From Artocarpus heterophyllus (taxonomy: Eukaryota; Streptophyta; Magnoliopsida; Rosales; Moraceae): a DNA stretch of 64,000 nt. The translations under genes were made by a program, and so were the position numbers. How positions within the stretch are numbered: the first letter of the stretch is position 1; the number at the start of each line of letters is the position of its first letter. The DNA lies in the NCBI GenBank assembly GCA_025403435.1, contig CM046354.1:20214424-20278423 (forward strand), in the 5' to 3' direction. The notes below the pieces were generated by a model. The model was not told the origin of the DNA and did not search any database. It saw only the letters and a program-made list of their open reading frames with translations. Shown piece by piece: positions 25,472 to 38,368 of the stretch.

Positions 25472-26904
25472 TGTTAGACATGTATGCTCTAAGGAGTAAA
25501 AATGTAATACGTTTTTGGAGACATTTTTTATCAATAAAGAATTTATTCATTTATATATACCAAATATTGTCCTCTTTACGTTCATATTTGTTGAATGTAT
25601 GATAAGCAAACAGTAGTCTGAGACTATCAGTCTAAACCTTAAGAGTTGGGCATATGATGGGATGATTATGCGGTAGACACGACTCTTAAGGTGATGGTCT
25701 AAAATATATGATCCGCAATCGAGGGAATAAAGTTGGGCGCTTTATTCATGTAAAGATTGTTATGTTGTCTATATCCCTTTTGGGAGATGGTTTGTCTTGG
25801 CCATCGGAGTTGGACTCCGTGAATAGAAACATTGGCGCATTGTCATAGGTGACGATGTGTTGGATCGGGACATAAAGTGAATTGATTTGGATTAATAATT
25901 CTGTCTTGTCAAATCGATTCACTTTAGACAATCATTTGTATTGTATCTTAATCCTGAGATGAATAATGGGCCCGTTGTCTCGACTTGTGTCTTTTGATGT
26001 ACCAATGGGTGACTCCCACATCTCTATAGTGGCATGCATGCCGGTACGTTGGAGGCATGACTCTTAGTAGCATAGACTTGTTATTCATAGATATGGAATC
26101 CATAGCTCCTCTTTAGGAGTAATGATATCCTCTTATATGCGTTGTCCTGTAATTGGAAAACTGGAGCGCTCAACCATTTGGATACATAGGTGTAACCGAA
26201 TGGTATACTATCTTTAGATGGTAAGTTTTCTAATGGTGAGACAATGGAACGTAAGATAAAAATAATTGGGAAGGTAAGACAGAACTTGTCCTTAAGCCGA
26301 TTATGGATGATCATATGGGGATGCGATACACTATGATATGTCATGGAGACTTAGCTACACGAGCTTCGTAATTCTATAAAGTTCGAGAGTGCAGCTCCAA
26401 GCTTTTAGTGGAGTAGCGTTGGAGTTGATAATTGTGAAATGTATATCTGGGATATTGGGTTTCATAATTATCATGAGCTTGAACTTTATAGGTCCATTTT
26501 GGTCCCCTTTGCTAACTCACAAAATCCTGTAACGACACGGCGTGCTTTTCCAATAATTGGTGACTTATGTCGGATTTATCAGATTGGTTTAAAATTTATA
26601 AGAATCAAATAATTCATGTCTGTTTATCGGTTGAATTAATTATGTAAGAAATTAGTTCAAGATGAACTTGTTGAATTATGGCGTTCGGATAATTCTTGTC
26701 TGTTTATCGGTTGTTTTAATTTTGGACAATTAGAACAAGATAAACTTGTAGAATTATTGTGAATTGATTTATTTTCTTAGAGATTATCTTGATAAAGTTT
26801 GTTTTGATCAGATATCTTTTCTATTAGGCTATTTGAATCAAAACTGAGACTTTATCCTTTAGAATCTCGGGTGGAAAATAAAAGATTCGCGGAGATTTTT
26901 TCTC

Positions 26905-26990
26905 GGCAGTTCGACATGCCGGATGACGTGTTCGGCCTGCCGAACTGGCCAGTTCGGCCTGCCTATCTCACAGTTCGGCATGCCGACCGC
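26905..26990. repeat. CGGCCTGCCGA motif cluster in copia B 5' LTR
   Basis: Four spaced motifs (CAGTTCGACATGCCGG, TTCGGCCTGCCGAACTGG, a CGGCCTGCC variant, TTCGGCATGCCGACCG) in the U3 region, close upstream of the TATA-like box. The 3' LTR carries the same set. Confidence 0.88.
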
Positions 26991-27104
26991 GACAGCTAAG
27001 ATTACGCGTTTTTCACGCGTATCTTATCAGATATTGATCCGAACTTGATTCTGTTTCGATTTTTGAGACCTAATCTGATATGGACTGACCCCAAGGACCA
27101 ATAG

Positions 27105-27121
27105 GTATAAAAAGGGAGTGA
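27105..27121 (+). promoter_or_regulatory. TATA-like promoter of copia B 5' LTR
   Basis: GGTATAAAAAGGGAGTG lies about 400 bp before the LTR end and is a good plant TATA context. The same sequence is in the 3' LTR near 34766. Confidence 0.6.
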
Positions 27122-27510
27122 GTCTAATGATTTACTCAGATCAATTTGAGAGATTAAGAGTGATACTCTTCTAGTGAGCATCTAAAAACTCCCTGAGAGC
27201 TTTTGTTCACAAATCACGAACACTAGCTTTGGGTTCTCTCTATTGGTTGGAAGGAGAGTCACCGGTGGAAGAGCTGTACGTGTGAGCCCACACTCACTCC
27301 GGTTGTGGATAGAGAATAGCAAAGAAGACCAGTTGGTTGAGGCTCTTCTGGAACGTTACTTCTCTACACAGGTCGCGGAGGTTCTTCAGCATACTGAGGT
27401 TAGTAAGATCTGTTTAATTTATACATATAACATGTCAAACTTGTGTTTTGGAAAATACTCTGATGAAAAAAATATTAAAAAATTCCGCTGCGCACTTTGA
27501 TTCCAACAAT

Positions 27511-27522
27511 TGGTATCAGAGC
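27511..27522 (+). other. Primer-binding site of copia B (initiator tRNA-Met)
   Basis: TGGTATCAGAGC, two bases after the 5' LTR, is complementary to the 3' end of plant initiator methionine tRNA, the usual minus-strand primer of plant Ty1-copia elements. Confidence 0.93.
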
Positions 27523-29164
27523 CGAGGTTTTTACATAAATTTGCAAGTTTGTGATCATGTTATATGCATGAATTTTGTGATCTTAATCTCTCCAATGCTT
27601 GAATTAAATTTTATAGAGAGATGGCACTCTAGGTTTCTATATAATATATATGTTGTCATGGATTATATGGTGAATGTTTATTAATTAATTATGGTTGATT
27701 AAATTGTTGTTTAATTATTTATTAATTAATTAATACCGGTTATGGTTCCTTAGAGGTTAGAATGTGTATCTAGGTATTTCATGTAATTAGATGGCGGACT
27801 ATCATCTCCGTCTAGGAATTATTATTTAATTTGTAAGAATTTTGTAATTAAATAATTATTCGGAGAAGACGGAACGAGAAGTCGGAACTTGAAGATTGAT
27901 GATGGCGCCTCCAGGTATTTCCTGTGTCTCTAATTTTATGTTTTTGAATTGTTGAAAATAAAATTGATGAATTGCATTAAAATTGTTTTTCTGGATTGAG
28001 GGTTTTCTGCTCGGTCGGCATGCCGGACCTCACAGTTCGGCAGGCCGAAGGTCACAGATCGACAGGCCGGACGTACGGTCCGGCAGGCCGACAGTGGGGC
28101 AGAAATTTTGGTGCTCTGCCGGTAGGCCGAACCTTCATGTTCGGCAGGCCGAACCACCATGATCGGCAGACCGATCACCCAGATCGGCCTGCCGACCGAG
28201 AGCTGCCAGGTGTCCAGAAAAGATGCGATTTTTTCAGTGCAGTTTTAATTTTATTTTTGGGACGATTCTGAGAAACATTAAATTTGGATATGACCGGAAA
28301 TATGAAGTGTTCGATTCATACGGGATTGAGGACTTGAAGATGGATATTACATGAAGAAGGATACAGCTTGAGGATTCAAGGATGAAGAATCGATAAATGT
28401 CTCGATTATTCTCTTGTAATCTTATTTTTTCTATTCTCTAGGGTGGAACCATAATATTACGGTTATTATTATTATGCTTGTAGCTTTGCTTGATTGCTTT
28501 GCTTGTCTGCATTATAATATGATTTACCATGTATATTGATAACATGTCATATAGAATAGGGAGTGCCGCTCATATTAAAATTGTTCATGCATAATTTTAA
28601 AATAAAACCTTGACTTCAAAAGATTGAGTGGGAGAAGGTTTTCGAAGAGAGAACCTAAGGCCTCCATCGTTGGTCCATAGGAAGAACATGATGGTCCCAA
28701 CCCCTAGGAAGGGATTTCTCTCATGTACCAGATTGGATCTCTGAAAGGATAAGGTATTTTAGTATGATTTATGGTTGCACACCCCTAGGTGGTGATTATA
28801 AATCATGGATAAAATATTAAAACGGTGGTTATACACTCACGTTAATTTTATTATTAACCTCCCCTAGGAGCTCTGTTAATAAAATTAATGGCCAAAGAAA
28901 CGATTATTAGTATATGCTGGATCATACGGGTCCTGGATGGCATATATTAATCAGGAGGGGATCCGTGTTCCTGATTGAATTTGACATGACTCCCCTAGGA
29001 GCTTGATAAATTCTGAGTTGGGAATTATCGTTGTAAGGTTGTGATATTTTCAAGGTTTTGACACATAAACACATTTGTATGATTTTACATGATTGTGTTA
29101 ACTTACTAAATTATTATATATGTTTGCTTATGTTTGGTATATGATTCTTTATTGTAGATTGAAA
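27523..29164 (+). other. Long leader of copia B
   Basis: About 1.64 kb of non-coding leader between the primer-binding site and gag. It contains a CGGCAGGCCGA cluster (28005-28200) and, nearer gag, a stretch (28640-29030) with several CCTAGGAGG-like boxes also found in the copia A leader. No open frame of consequence is present. Confidence 0.75.
28005..28200. repeat. CGGCAGGCCGA motif cluster in copia B leader
   Basis: About eight copies of TTCGGCAGGCCGAA or close variants separated by short spacers. It is mostly in the complementary orientation to the LTR cluster, though the motif is nearly palindromic. Confidence 0.88.
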
Positions 29165-32100
29165 ATGTCTAAAAACGCTTTATCATCGATACTTGACAAA
29201 AACCAATTAACCGGTGAGAACTATAATGATTGGAAACGGAACCTGGACATCGTCCTTTCCTTTGAGAAACTGAAATATGTTCTGACAACTCCTTGTCCTC
29301 CCGAGCCTACGGGAGACTCAAGTAATGAGCAATTCCAAGCGTACGAACGTTGGAAAGATGCTAATGATCAGGCCCGCTGCTATGTTATGGCTAGCATCAA
29401 TAACGTGCTGCAGGCTCAACATCAGGATTATGAGACTGCGAAGCAGATCTTGGATAATCTTGAGGACATGTTTGGAGGCCAGGCCATAACAAAGCGGCAA
29501 GGGGCGCTTCGGAAACTCTTAAACTGTAGACAGAGACCGGGGACATCTGTAAAGGAGCACATGATGTTGGTCATGGGTTACCTCGCTGAGGCTCAAACCA
29601 ATGGAGCCGACATCGATGCTGAAACTCAGATGACTATGGTCTTTGAGACTCTGTCTAAGGAATTTATTCCGTTTAGAGCTACTTTTAATCTAAGCAATAG
29701 ACGGGATATGACCTTGACAGAACTGATGAAACAGTTACAAGAGTTTGAACTGCTGATCAGGGAGTCTCCTGCTGGTGGAGAGGCCAATATGGTAGCTGCT
29801 TCTGGTTCCAATCCTAACTCTGGGAATGGAAAGAAACAACGGGCCAAGAGTGGGAAGTCTTCTATTCCTATTGCTACCAAGAGCAAGAAGAAGAAGAAGA
29901 AGAACCCAAAGAAGCTTAAGTGCTTCTTTTGTGGTAAGGTCGGGCATATAAAGAAGCATTGCAAGGACTTCCTTTCCAAGGGAGGTAGGTGTGATCTTCT
30001 ATATTTAGAAACTTGTTTGGTTGAGGAATCCAGTGACATTTGGGTCATAGATTCTGGTGCAACTAATCATGTTTGTGTTTCTCTGCAGGGATTCAAAGAA
30101 ACGAGAAGTCTACTTCGTGAAGACTTAACGCTTCGGATGGGCGATGGATCCTTGGTCTCAGCGGAAGCAGTGGGAGATGTCCATCTTTATTTTGATAATT
30201 ATAGGAGTTTAATTTTGCGAGATTGTTTTTATGTTCCTAAATTTAAAAGGAATTTAATTTCTGTATCTTCTTTATTTAAAGACTCCTACGTGGTATCTTT
30301 TAATGAAAAAGTGGTGATTCGTAAAAACAAATCTTTTATCTGTTCTGGATGGATGCAAAATAATCTATATTTTATCAAACCTAAGATGGACCTATTACTT
30401 AATGCTGAGATAAATGATAATAACTCAAAAAGACTTAAAACTTCTCACTCTAATAAGACTTATCTTTGGCATTTGCGCCTTGGCCATATTAACCTAAATA
30501 GGATTCAAAGGTTGGTAAGGGATGGACCTTTAAGTCACTTAAAGGTGGAATCTATACCTCAATGTGAGTCTTGTTTGGAGGGTAAAATGACCAAAAGACC
30601 ATACGGGTCTAAGGGCAATAGGGCCGAAGGGGTTCTAGAACTTGTGCATAGTGATGTTTGCGGACCGATGAACATCCGGGCACGAGGAGGGTATGAGTAC
30701 TTCGTTACTTTTATTGACGATTACTCTAGATATGGGTATGTGTACCTAATGCACCACAAAAGCGAAACTTATGATAAATTCAGGGAGTTTCGGGCTGAAG
30801 TGGAAAAGCAATTGGGTAGACCCATAAAGGCACTTCGATCAGATCGAGGTGGAGAATACCTTTCTGATGAGTTCTTGGGACACTTGTTAGAGAATGGGAT
30901 TTTATCCCATTTGACTGCGCCGGGTACTCCGCAGCAGAATGGCGTAGCAGAGAGAAGGAATAGGACTTTGTTGGACATGATTCGGTCCATGATGAGTTAT
31001 TCATCATTGCCTTTATCCTTTTGGGGATATGCACTACAAACCGCATGTTATCTTTTGAACAATGTGCCTTCAAAATCGGTCCCTAAAACTCCTCACGAGT
31101 TGTGGACAAGACGGAAGACATCCTTAAACCATATTCGCATATGGGGATGTCCAGCTCATGTCCTGTTTAAGGATCCGAATAAGTTGGAAGCACGTTCAGA
31201 AGTTTGCGTGTTTGTAGGATATCCAAAAGGGACTAAAGGGGGTTATTTTTATAACCCAAAGGAAAATAAAGTCGTGGTTTCAACTAATGCAACTTTCCTT
31301 GAGGAGAGTTACATGAACGACTTTAAACCTCAAAGCAAAGTGGTGCTTGAGGAGTTGAGGGGTAATCCGTTTACTCCGGAGGTTCCGAACGAAACCATTC
31401 CGATCGGTGTAGAAAAACCAAACAAACCTGAACAACAACCTCAGGGGCTTCGGCGTAGTGGGAGGATCGGTCGTCAACCTGAGAGGTATATGTTCAATGG
31501 GGAGGTCTTTTTGGCTGAACCGGATGAACATGACAGGGATCCTTATACTTACGCAGAAGCTATGGAGGATGTTGATTCAAGACTCTGGACAGAGGCCATG
31601 AACATTGAGATGAAGTCTATGGAGACTAATCGGGTCTGGGAGCTTGTGGATCTTCCCGAAGGGGTAAAACCCATAGGGTGTAAGTGGATCTACAAGAGGA
31701 AAAGAGGAGTGGATGGAAAGGTCGAAACCTTTAAGGCTAGACTGGTAGCTAAGGGTTATACGCAAAAGGAAGGAATCGATTATGAGGAAACCTTTTCGCC
31801 TATAGCCATGCTTAAGTCCATCCGGATTCTCTTGTCCATAGCTGCCGCTCTCGACTACGAGATTTGGCAGATGGATGTCAAGACGGCTTTTCTGAATGGC
31901 TATCTTGATGAGTCCATTTATATGGAACAACCAGACGGGTTCAAGGTCACGGGTCAAGAGGGTAAGGTTTGTAAGTTGCTAAAGTCTATTTATGGACTTA
32001 AGCAGGCTTCTCGTTCTTGGAACATAAGATTTGATCAAGTGATCAAGACTTATGGGTTCTCACAAAATGTGGATGAACCATGTGTTTACAAACACATTAA

Positions 32101-33118
32101 GAATGGGAAGGTGGTTTTTCTACTACTCTATGTAGATGACATTCTGCTAATTGGCAATGACGTTGGGGCGTTGTCATCGGTCAAATTATGGTTGACCAAG
32201 CAGTTTGACATGAAGGACTTGGGTGAGGCTAATTTTGTTCTCGGTATCCAGATCTTTCGGGATAGGAAGAACAAAATGATAGCTTTGTCACAGGCCAGCT
32301 ACATAGATAAAATTCTCAGGAGGTTTGCAATGCAGGATTCCAAGAAAGGTGGGCAACCATCTAGGTCTGGAATTACTCTTTCTAAGAAAGACTCTCCAAA
32401 GTCTAATGAAGAAAGAGAATACATGAAGAAGGTACCTTATGCTTCGGCAGTGGGTAGTCTCATGTATGCCATGCTTTGCACTCGACCGGATATTAGCTAT
32501 GCGGTCGGGATTGTGAGTCGATTTCAGGCGGATCCAGGACCAAACCATTGGGTTGCGGTAAAGCATATTTTCAAGTACCTGAGAAGGACTCGAGGGTATA
32601 TGCTTGTGTATTCGGGTGAGGATTTAACTCCTCTAGGATACACTGATTCGGATTTTCAATCCTGCCTGGATTCTAGGAAATCGACTTCAGGGTTTGTGTT
32701 TACTCTGGGTGGCGGTGCCATCAGTTGGAGAAGTGCGAAGCAAGATTGCACTTCGGATTCAACGATGGAGGCCGAGTATGTGGCGGCTAGTGATGCTTCG
32801 AAAGAAGCAGTGTGGCTCCGCAAGTTCCTTGGGGATCTTGAGGTAGTTCCTGGTATGGATAAAGCGGTATCACTGTACTGTGATAATAGTGCGGCGGTAG
32901 CTAATGCTAAGGAACCAAGATTTCACAAGAAGAGTAAGCATATTGATCGGAAGTATCATGTGATAAAGGACTTCGTTGAGAGCGGGCATGTCACGGTGTG
33001 CAAGATCGCGTCAGAGGACAATTTAGCTGATCCATTTACGAAGACACTTTCTGGGAGAGTCTTCGAAAGGCATGTGGAAGCTATGGGGATGCGAAATTTG
33101 CAGTATTTACTCACTTAG
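29165..33118 (+). CDS. Ty1-copia Gag-Pol polyprotein, intact
   Basis: One open frame of 1317 aa from the ATG of MSKNALSS, which aligns with the start of the copia A Gag. An in-frame ATG 15 codons upstream (29120) is less likely. Order: Gag (capsid-like region, residues 1 to about 230), a lysine-rich stretch and a CCHC zinc knuckle ([14 protein letters not shown], from residue 253), aspartic protease (DSGA at 296), integrase with HHCC zinc finger (about 436-470) and core from the Asp near 497 to NGVAERRN, reverse transcriptase ([19 protein letters not shown] at about 989-992), then RNase H ([18 protein letters not shown]). The order protease-integrase-RT-RNase H defines Ty1-copia. Its products would package and reverse-transcribe the element RNA and integrate the cDNA. 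Confidence 0.97.
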   Translation: MSKNALSSILDKNQLTGENYNDWKRNLDIVLSFEKLKYVLTTPCPPEPTGDSSNEQFQAYERWKDANDQARCYVMASINNVLQAQHQDYETAKQILDNLEDMFGGQAITKRQGALRKLLNCRQRPGTSVKEHMMLVMGYLAEAQTNGADIDAETQMTMVFETLSKEFIPFRATFNLSNRRDMTLTELMKQLQEFELLIRESPAGGEANMVAASGSNPNSGNGKKQRAKSGKSSIPIATKSKKKKKKNPKKLKCFFCGKVGHIKKHCKDFLSKGGRCDLLYLETCLVEESSDIWVIDSGATNHVCVSLQGFKETRSLLREDLTLRMGDGSLVSAEAVGDVHLYFDNYRSLILRDCFYVPKFKRNLISVSSLFKDSYVVSFNEKVVIRKNKSFICSGWMQNNLYFIKPKMDLLLNAEINDNNSKRLKTSHSNKTYLWHLRLGHINLNRIQRLVRDGPLSHLKVESIPQCESCLEGKMTKRPYGSKGNRAEGVLELVHSDVCGPMNIRARGGYEYFVTFIDDYSRYGYVYLMHHKSETYDKFREFRAEVEKQLGRPIKALRSDRGGEYLSDEFLGHLLENGILSHLTAPGTPQQNGVAERRNRTLLDMIRSMMSYSSLPLSFWGYALQTACYLLNNVPSKSVPKTPHELWTRRKTSLNHIRIWGCPAHVLFKDPNKLEARSEVCVFVGYPKGTKGGYFYNPKENKVVVSTNATFLEESYMNDFKPQSKVVLEELRGNPFTPEVPNETIPIGVEKPNKPEQQPQGLRRSGRIGRQPERYMFNGEVFLAEPDEHDRDPYTYAEAMEDVDSRLWTEAMNIEMKSMETNRVWELVDLPEGVKPIGCKWIYKRKRGVDGKVETFKARLVAKGYTQKEGIDYEETFSPIAMLKSIRILLSIAAALDYEIWQMDVKTAFLNGYLDESIYMEQPDGFKVTGQEGKVCKLLKSIYGLKQASRSWNIRFDQVIKTYGFSQNVDEPCVYKHIKNGKVVFLLLYVDDILLIGNDVGALSSVKLWLTKQFDMKDLGEANFVLGIQIFRDRKNKMIALSQASYIDKILRRFAMQDSKKGGQPSRSGITLSKKDSPKSNEEREYMKKVPYASAVGSLMYAMLCTRPDISYAVGIVSRFQADPGPNHWVAVKHIFKYLRRTRGYMLVYSGEDLTPLGYTDSDFQSCLDSRKSTSGFVFTLGGGAISWRSAKQDCTSDSTMEAEYVAASDASKEAVWLRKFLGDLEVVPGMDKAVSLYCDNSAAVANAKEPRFHKKSKHIDRKYHVIKDFVESGHVTVCKIASEDNLADPFTKTLSGRVFERHVEAMGMRNLQYLLT

Positions 33119-33121
33119 TGC

Positions 33122-33132
33122 AAGTGGGAGAT
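33122..33132 (+). other. Polypurine tract of copia B
   Basis: AAGTGGGAGAT, four bases after the Gag-Pol stop and directly before the 3' LTR, fits the plus-strand DNA primer of LTR retrotransposons. Confidence 0.9.
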
Positions 33133-35169
33133 TGTTAGACATGTAAGCTCTAAGGAGTAAAAATGTAATACGTTTTTGGAGACATTTTTTATTAATAAAG
33201 AATTTATTCATTTATATATACCAAATATTGTCCTTTTTACGTTCATATTTGTTGAATGTATGATAAGCAAACAGTAGTCTGAGACTATCAGTCTAAACCT
33301 TAAGAGTTGGGCATATGATGGGATGATTATGCGGTAGACACGACTCTTAAGGTGATGGTCTAAAATATATGATCCGCAATCGAGGGAATAAAGTTGGGCG
33401 CTTTATTCATGTAAAGATTGTTATGTTGTCTATATCCCTTTTGGGAGATGGTTTGTCTTGGCCATCGGAGTTGGACTCCGTGAATAGAAACATTGGCGCA
33501 TTGTCATAGGTGACGATGTGTTGGATCGGGACATAAAGTGAATTGATTTGGATTAATAATTCTGTCTTGTCAAATCGATTCACTTTAGACAATCATTTGT
33601 ATTGTATCTTAATCCTGAGATGAATAATGGGCCCGTTGTCTCGACTTGTGTCTTTTGATGTACCAATGGGTGACTCCCACATCTCTATAGTGGCATGCAT
33701 GCCGGTACGTTGGAGGCATGACTCTTAGTAGCGTAGACTTGTTATTCATAGATATGGAATCCATAGCTCCTCTTTAGGAGTAATGATATCCTCTTATATG
33801 CGTTGTCCTGTAATTGGAAAACTGGAGCGCTCAACCATTTGGATACATAGGTGTAACCGAATGGTATACTATCTTTAGATGGTAAGTTTTCTAATGGTGA
33901 GACAATGGAACGTAAGATAAAAATAATCGGGAAGGTAAGACAGAACTTGTCCTTAAGCCGATTATGGATTATCATATGGGGATGCGATACACTATGATAT
34001 GTCATGGAGACTTAGCTACACGAGCTTCGTAATTCTATAAAGTTCGAGAGTGCAGCTCCAAGCTTTTAGTGGAGTAGCGTTGGAGTTGATAATTGTGAAA
34101 TGTATATCTGGGATATTGGGTTTCATAATTATCATGAGCTTGAACTTTATAGGTCCATTTTGGTCCCCTTTGCTAACTCACAAAATCCTGTAACGACACG
34201 GCGTGCTTTTCCAATAATTGGTGACTTATGTCGGATTTATCAGATTGGTTTAAAATTTATAAGAATCAAATAATTCATGTCTGTTTATCGGTTGAATTAA
34301 TTATGTAAGAAATTAGTTCAAGATGAACTTGTTGAATTATGGCGTTCGGATAATTCTTGTCTGTTTATCGGTTGTTTTAATTTTGGACAATTAGAACAAG
34401 ATAAACTTGTAGAATTATTGTGAATTGATTTATTTTCTTAGAGATTATCTTGATAAAGTTTGTTTTGATCAGATATCTTTTCTATTGGGCTATTTGAATC
34501 AAAACTGAGACTTTATCCTTTAGAATCTCGGGTGGAAAATAAAAGATTCGCGGAGATTTTTTCTCGGCAGTTCGGCATGCCGGATGACGTGTTCGGCCTG
34601 CCGAACTGGCCAGTTCGGCCTGCCTATCTCACAGTTCGGCATGCCGACCGCGACAGCTAAGATTACGCGTTTTTCACGCGTATCTTATCAGATATTGATC
34701 CGAACTTGATTCTGTTTCGATTTTTGAGACCTAATCTGATATGGACTGACCCCAAGGACCAATAGGTATAAAAAGGGAGTGAGTCTAATGATTTACTCAG
34801 ATCAATTTGAGAGATTAAGAGTGATACTCTTCTAGTGAGCATCTAAAAACTCCCTGAGAGCTTTTGTTCACAAATCACGAACACTAGCTTTGGGTTCTCT
34901 CTATTGGTTGGAAGGAGAGTCACCGGTGGAAGAGCTGTACGTGTGAGCCCACACTCACTCCGGTTGTGGATAGAGAATAGCAAAGAAGACCAGTTGGTTG
35001 AGGCTCTTCTGGAACGTTACTTCTCTACACAGGTCGCGGAGGTTCTTCAGCATACTGAGGTTAGTAAGATCTGTTTAATTTATACATATAACATGTCAAA
35101 CTTGTGTTTTGGAAAATACTCTGATGAAAAAAATATTAAAAAATTCCGCTGCGCACTTTGATTCCAACA
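33133..35169 (+). repeat. 3' LTR of copia B
   Basis: Same length as the 5' LTR. Visible differences include positions 13 (T/A) and 8 or so others. It contains the CGGCCTGCCGA cluster at about 34563-34652. It is followed by the GTTCT target-site copy. Confidence 0.96.
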
Positions 35170-36368
35170 GTTCTACCTATGGACCAACGATGGAGGCCTT
35201 AGGTCCTCTCTTCGAAAACCTTCTTCCACTCAATCTTTTAAAATCAAGGTTTTATTTTTAAGAATATGCATGAACAATTTTAATATGAGCGACACTCCCT
35301 ATTTTAATGACATGTTATCAATATACATGGCAAATCATATTATAATGCAGACAAGCAAAGCAATCAAGCAAAGCTATAAGCAAAATAATAATAACCGTAA
35401 TATTATGGCACCACCCTAGAAAATAAAAAACTAAAATTACAAGAGAATAATCGAGACATATTATCGATTCTTCATCATTGAATCATCAAGTTGTATCCTT
35501 CTTCATGTAATACCCATCTTCAAGTCTTCAATCTCGTATGAATCGAATACTTTATATTTCTGGTCATATCTAAATTTAATGTCTCTCAAAATTGTCCCAA
35601 TAATAAAATTAAAACTACACCGAAAAAACTACACATTTTTTGGAAATTTTTCAACTCTCGGTCGGCAGGCCGATATGGGTGATCGGCCTATTGGTCATGC
35701 TCCATCGGCCTGCCGACACATGAAAGTTTAGCCTGCCGAACTGGAAGTTCAGCCTGCCACTAAAGCCGCCTGATTTCTGCCCCACTAACGGCCTGCCGTA
35801 CCACACATCTGGTCTGCCGATCTGTGACCATCGGCCTGCCGAACTATGATGTTTGGCATGCCCACAGAGCAAAAATCTCTCATTCCAAAAAATACAATTT
35901 TTAATACAATTCATCAATTTTATTTTCAACAATTTAAAAACATAAAATTAGGGACTCATAAAATACCTAGGAGCACCATCATCATTCTTCTTGATTCGTC
36001 TTCTTCGAATGATTATTTAATTACAAAATTCTTACAAATTTAAAATTAAATAACAATTCCTAGACGGAGATGATAGTCCACCATCTAATTACATGAAAAA
36101 CCTAAATACACATTCTGACATCTAAGAAACCATAACCGGCATAAATTAATTAATTAATAATTAATTAAATAACAATTTAATCAACCATAATTAATTAATA
36201 AACATTCACATATAATTCATGACAACATAAAAAATATATAGAAACCTAGAGTGCCAACTCTCTATAAATTCAATTCAAGCATAGGAGAGATTAAGATCAC
36301 AAAATTTATACATATAACATAATCACAAACTCGTAAATTTCTAAAAAAACCATGGCTCTGATACCAAT
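35170..36368 (-). other. Remainder of copia A leader with primer-binding site
   Basis: This is the leader of copia A to the right of the B insertion, antisense to the B leader and similar to it. It contains about nine CGGCCTGCCGA-like motifs (35655-35870). At 36355-36366 the minus strand reads TGGTATCAGAGC, the initiator tRNA-Met primer-binding site. Confidence 0.85.
35655..35870. repeat. CGGCCTGCCGA motif cluster in copia A leader
   Basis: About nine motif copies with more variants than in element B (for example TTCAGCCTGCCA and GGTCTGCCGA). It occupies the position equivalent to the cluster in the B leader. Confidence 0.85.
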
Positions 36369-38368
36369 TGTTAAAAAAGAGTACGCAGTGGGAATTTTAA
36401 AAAATTTTACATTAGAGTATTTTCTAAAACACAAGTTTGACATGATATATGCATAAATTAACCAGATCCTACTAACCTTTGTATGTCGAAGAACTTCTGC
36501 AATCCGTAAAGAGAAGTAACATTCTAGAAGAGCCTCAACCAACTGGTGTTCTTTGCTATTCTCTATCCACGATCGAAGTGAGTGTGGGCTCTTCCACCAA
36601 GTGACTCTCATTCCAACCAATCGAGAAAACCCAAAGCAAGTGTTCATGATTTGTAAACAAAAGCTCTTAAAGAGTTTTCAGATTCTCACTAGCAAAGTAT
36701 CACTCTTAATCTCTCAATTGATCTAAGTAATTCTTAAGACTTACTTCCTTTATATAGAGGTTGGGCCTAGGGTCAGTCCTTATCAGATTAGGTCTTAAAA
36801 ACTTAAAACAAAATCAAATTCAGATCAATATTTGATAAGATCCGCGTGGAAACGCATAATCTTATCATTTTCTCATCGGTAGGCCGAATAGTCCCCATCG
36901 GCAGGCCGAACACGTGGATCGACAGGCCAAACTGTCGATAAAAAATCTCTACGAATCTTTATTTTTCACCCAAGAATTTATAGGATAAAGTCTCAATTTT
37001 AATTTAAATAACCCAATAGAGAAGTTATCTGATCAAAACAACTTTATCTAGATAATCTCTAAGAAAATAAATCAATTCCCAATAATTCTACAAGTTTATC
37101 TTGATCTAATTTATCCAAAATTAAATCAACCAATAAACAGACAAGAATTATCCGATCCCAATAATTCAACAAGTTTATCTTGAATCAATTTTATCACAAA
37201 ATTAATTCAACTGATAAACAGACATGAATTATCTGATCCTTCCAAATTTTAACCAATTTGATAAATCCGACATAAGTCACCAATTATTGGAAAAGTATGC
37301 CGTATCGTTACAGGATGTTGTGAGCTAGCAAAGGGGACCAAATAGACCTATATAGTTCAAGCTCTAGATAATTATGAAACCTAATATCCCAGATATACAT
37401 TTCATAATCATCAACTCCAACGCTACTCCACTAAAAGCTTGGAGCTACACTCTCGAACTAAATAGAATTATGAAGCTCGTATAGCTAAGTCTCTATGATA
37501 TATCATAGTGTATCGCATCCCCATATGATAATTCATAATCGACTTAAGGACAAGTTCTGTCTTACCTTTCCAATTATTTTTATCTTACGTTCCATTATCT
37601 CACCATCAGAAAACTTACTATCCAAATACAGTATACCATTCGGTTACACCTATGTATCCTTATCGTTGAGCGCTTCAGCTTTTCAATTACAATATAACGC
37701 ATATAAGAGGATATCACTACTCCTAAAGAGAAGCTATGGATTCCATATCTATGAATAACAAGTCTACGCTATCAAGAGTCATGCCTCCAACATACTGGCA
37801 TGCATACCATTATTAAGATGTGGGTGTCACCCTTTGGTACATCAAAAGAAACAAGCCAAAACAACAAGCCTACTATTCATCTCAAGATTAAGATACAACA
37901 CAAATGATTGTCTAAAGTGAATCGATTTGCCGAGACAAAATTATTAATCCAAATCAATTCACTTTATGTCATGATCCAACACATCATCACTTATGACAAC
38001 GTGCTAATGTTTCTATTCACGGAGTCCACCTCCGATGGTCAAGACAAACCATCTCCCAAAAGGGATATAGACAACATAACAATATTTGCATGAATAAAGC
38101 GCTCAACTTTATTCCCTTGATTGCGGATCGTATGATTTAGACCATCACCTTAAGAATTGTGTCTTCCGCATAATCCGTCCATCATATGGCTAATTCTTAA
38201 GGTTTAGATCGACAGTCTCAGACTATTATTTGCTGAACATACATTCAACAAATATGAATGTAAAGAGAACAAGATTTGGTAAATAAACAATGAATAAATT
38301 CTTTATTGATAAAAATGTCTCCAAAAAACTTATTACATTTTTGCTCCTTAGGACATACATGTCTAACA
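36369..38368 (-). repeat. 5' LTR of copia A
   Basis: It is bounded by TGTTAAAA on the inner side (a mutated TGTTGGAA) and GTCTAACA on the outer side. It is 2000 bp. Three CGGCAGGCCGA-type motifs are at about 36885-36935. It is clearly more diverged from the partner LTR at 16273-18244 than the two B LTRs are from each other. Confidence 0.9.

Larger units (their letters stand above)
25472..27508 (+). repeat. 5' LTR of copia B
   Basis: It carries a TATA-like GGTATAAAAAGGGAGTG at about 27105-27121, followed by a likely transcription start and R/U5 region. This places U3 at about 1.65 kb. Four CGGCCTGCCGA-type motifs sit at about 26905-26990, roughly 120 bp upstream of the TATA box. Confidence 0.95.
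25472..35169 (+). mobile_element. Copia element B: young intact Ty1-copia retrotransposon
   Basis: It has two LTRs of 2037 bp each (25472-27508 and 33133-35169), starting TGTTAGAC and ending TTCCAACA. The target-site duplication is GTTCT (25467-25471 and 35170-35174). By eye I see about eight single-base differences between the LTRs and no indel. A primer-binding site, an open Gag-Pol and a polypurine tract are all present. It lies in the opposite orientation to copia A, inside the A leader. The small LTR divergence implies a recent insertion, and the element looks capable of autonomous transposition. Its lineage within Ty1-copia (Tork/TAR-like) is not certain. Confidence 0.97.
16273..38368 (-). 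mobile_element. Copia element A: old Ty1-copia retrotransposon with nested insertions
   Basis: On the minus strand the order is 5' LTR (38368-36369), primer-binding site, leader, gag-pol, polypurine tract and 3' LTR (18244-16273). It belongs to the same family as element B, with similar LTRs, leader and Gag-Pol, but is much more diverged. The reading frame is broken in several places and gag and the leader carry tandem duplications. A gypsy solo LTR (18246-20400) and the complete copia B (25472-35169) are inserted inside it. The flanks GTTGG and GTCAC are not a clean target-site duplication. Confidence 0.9.
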
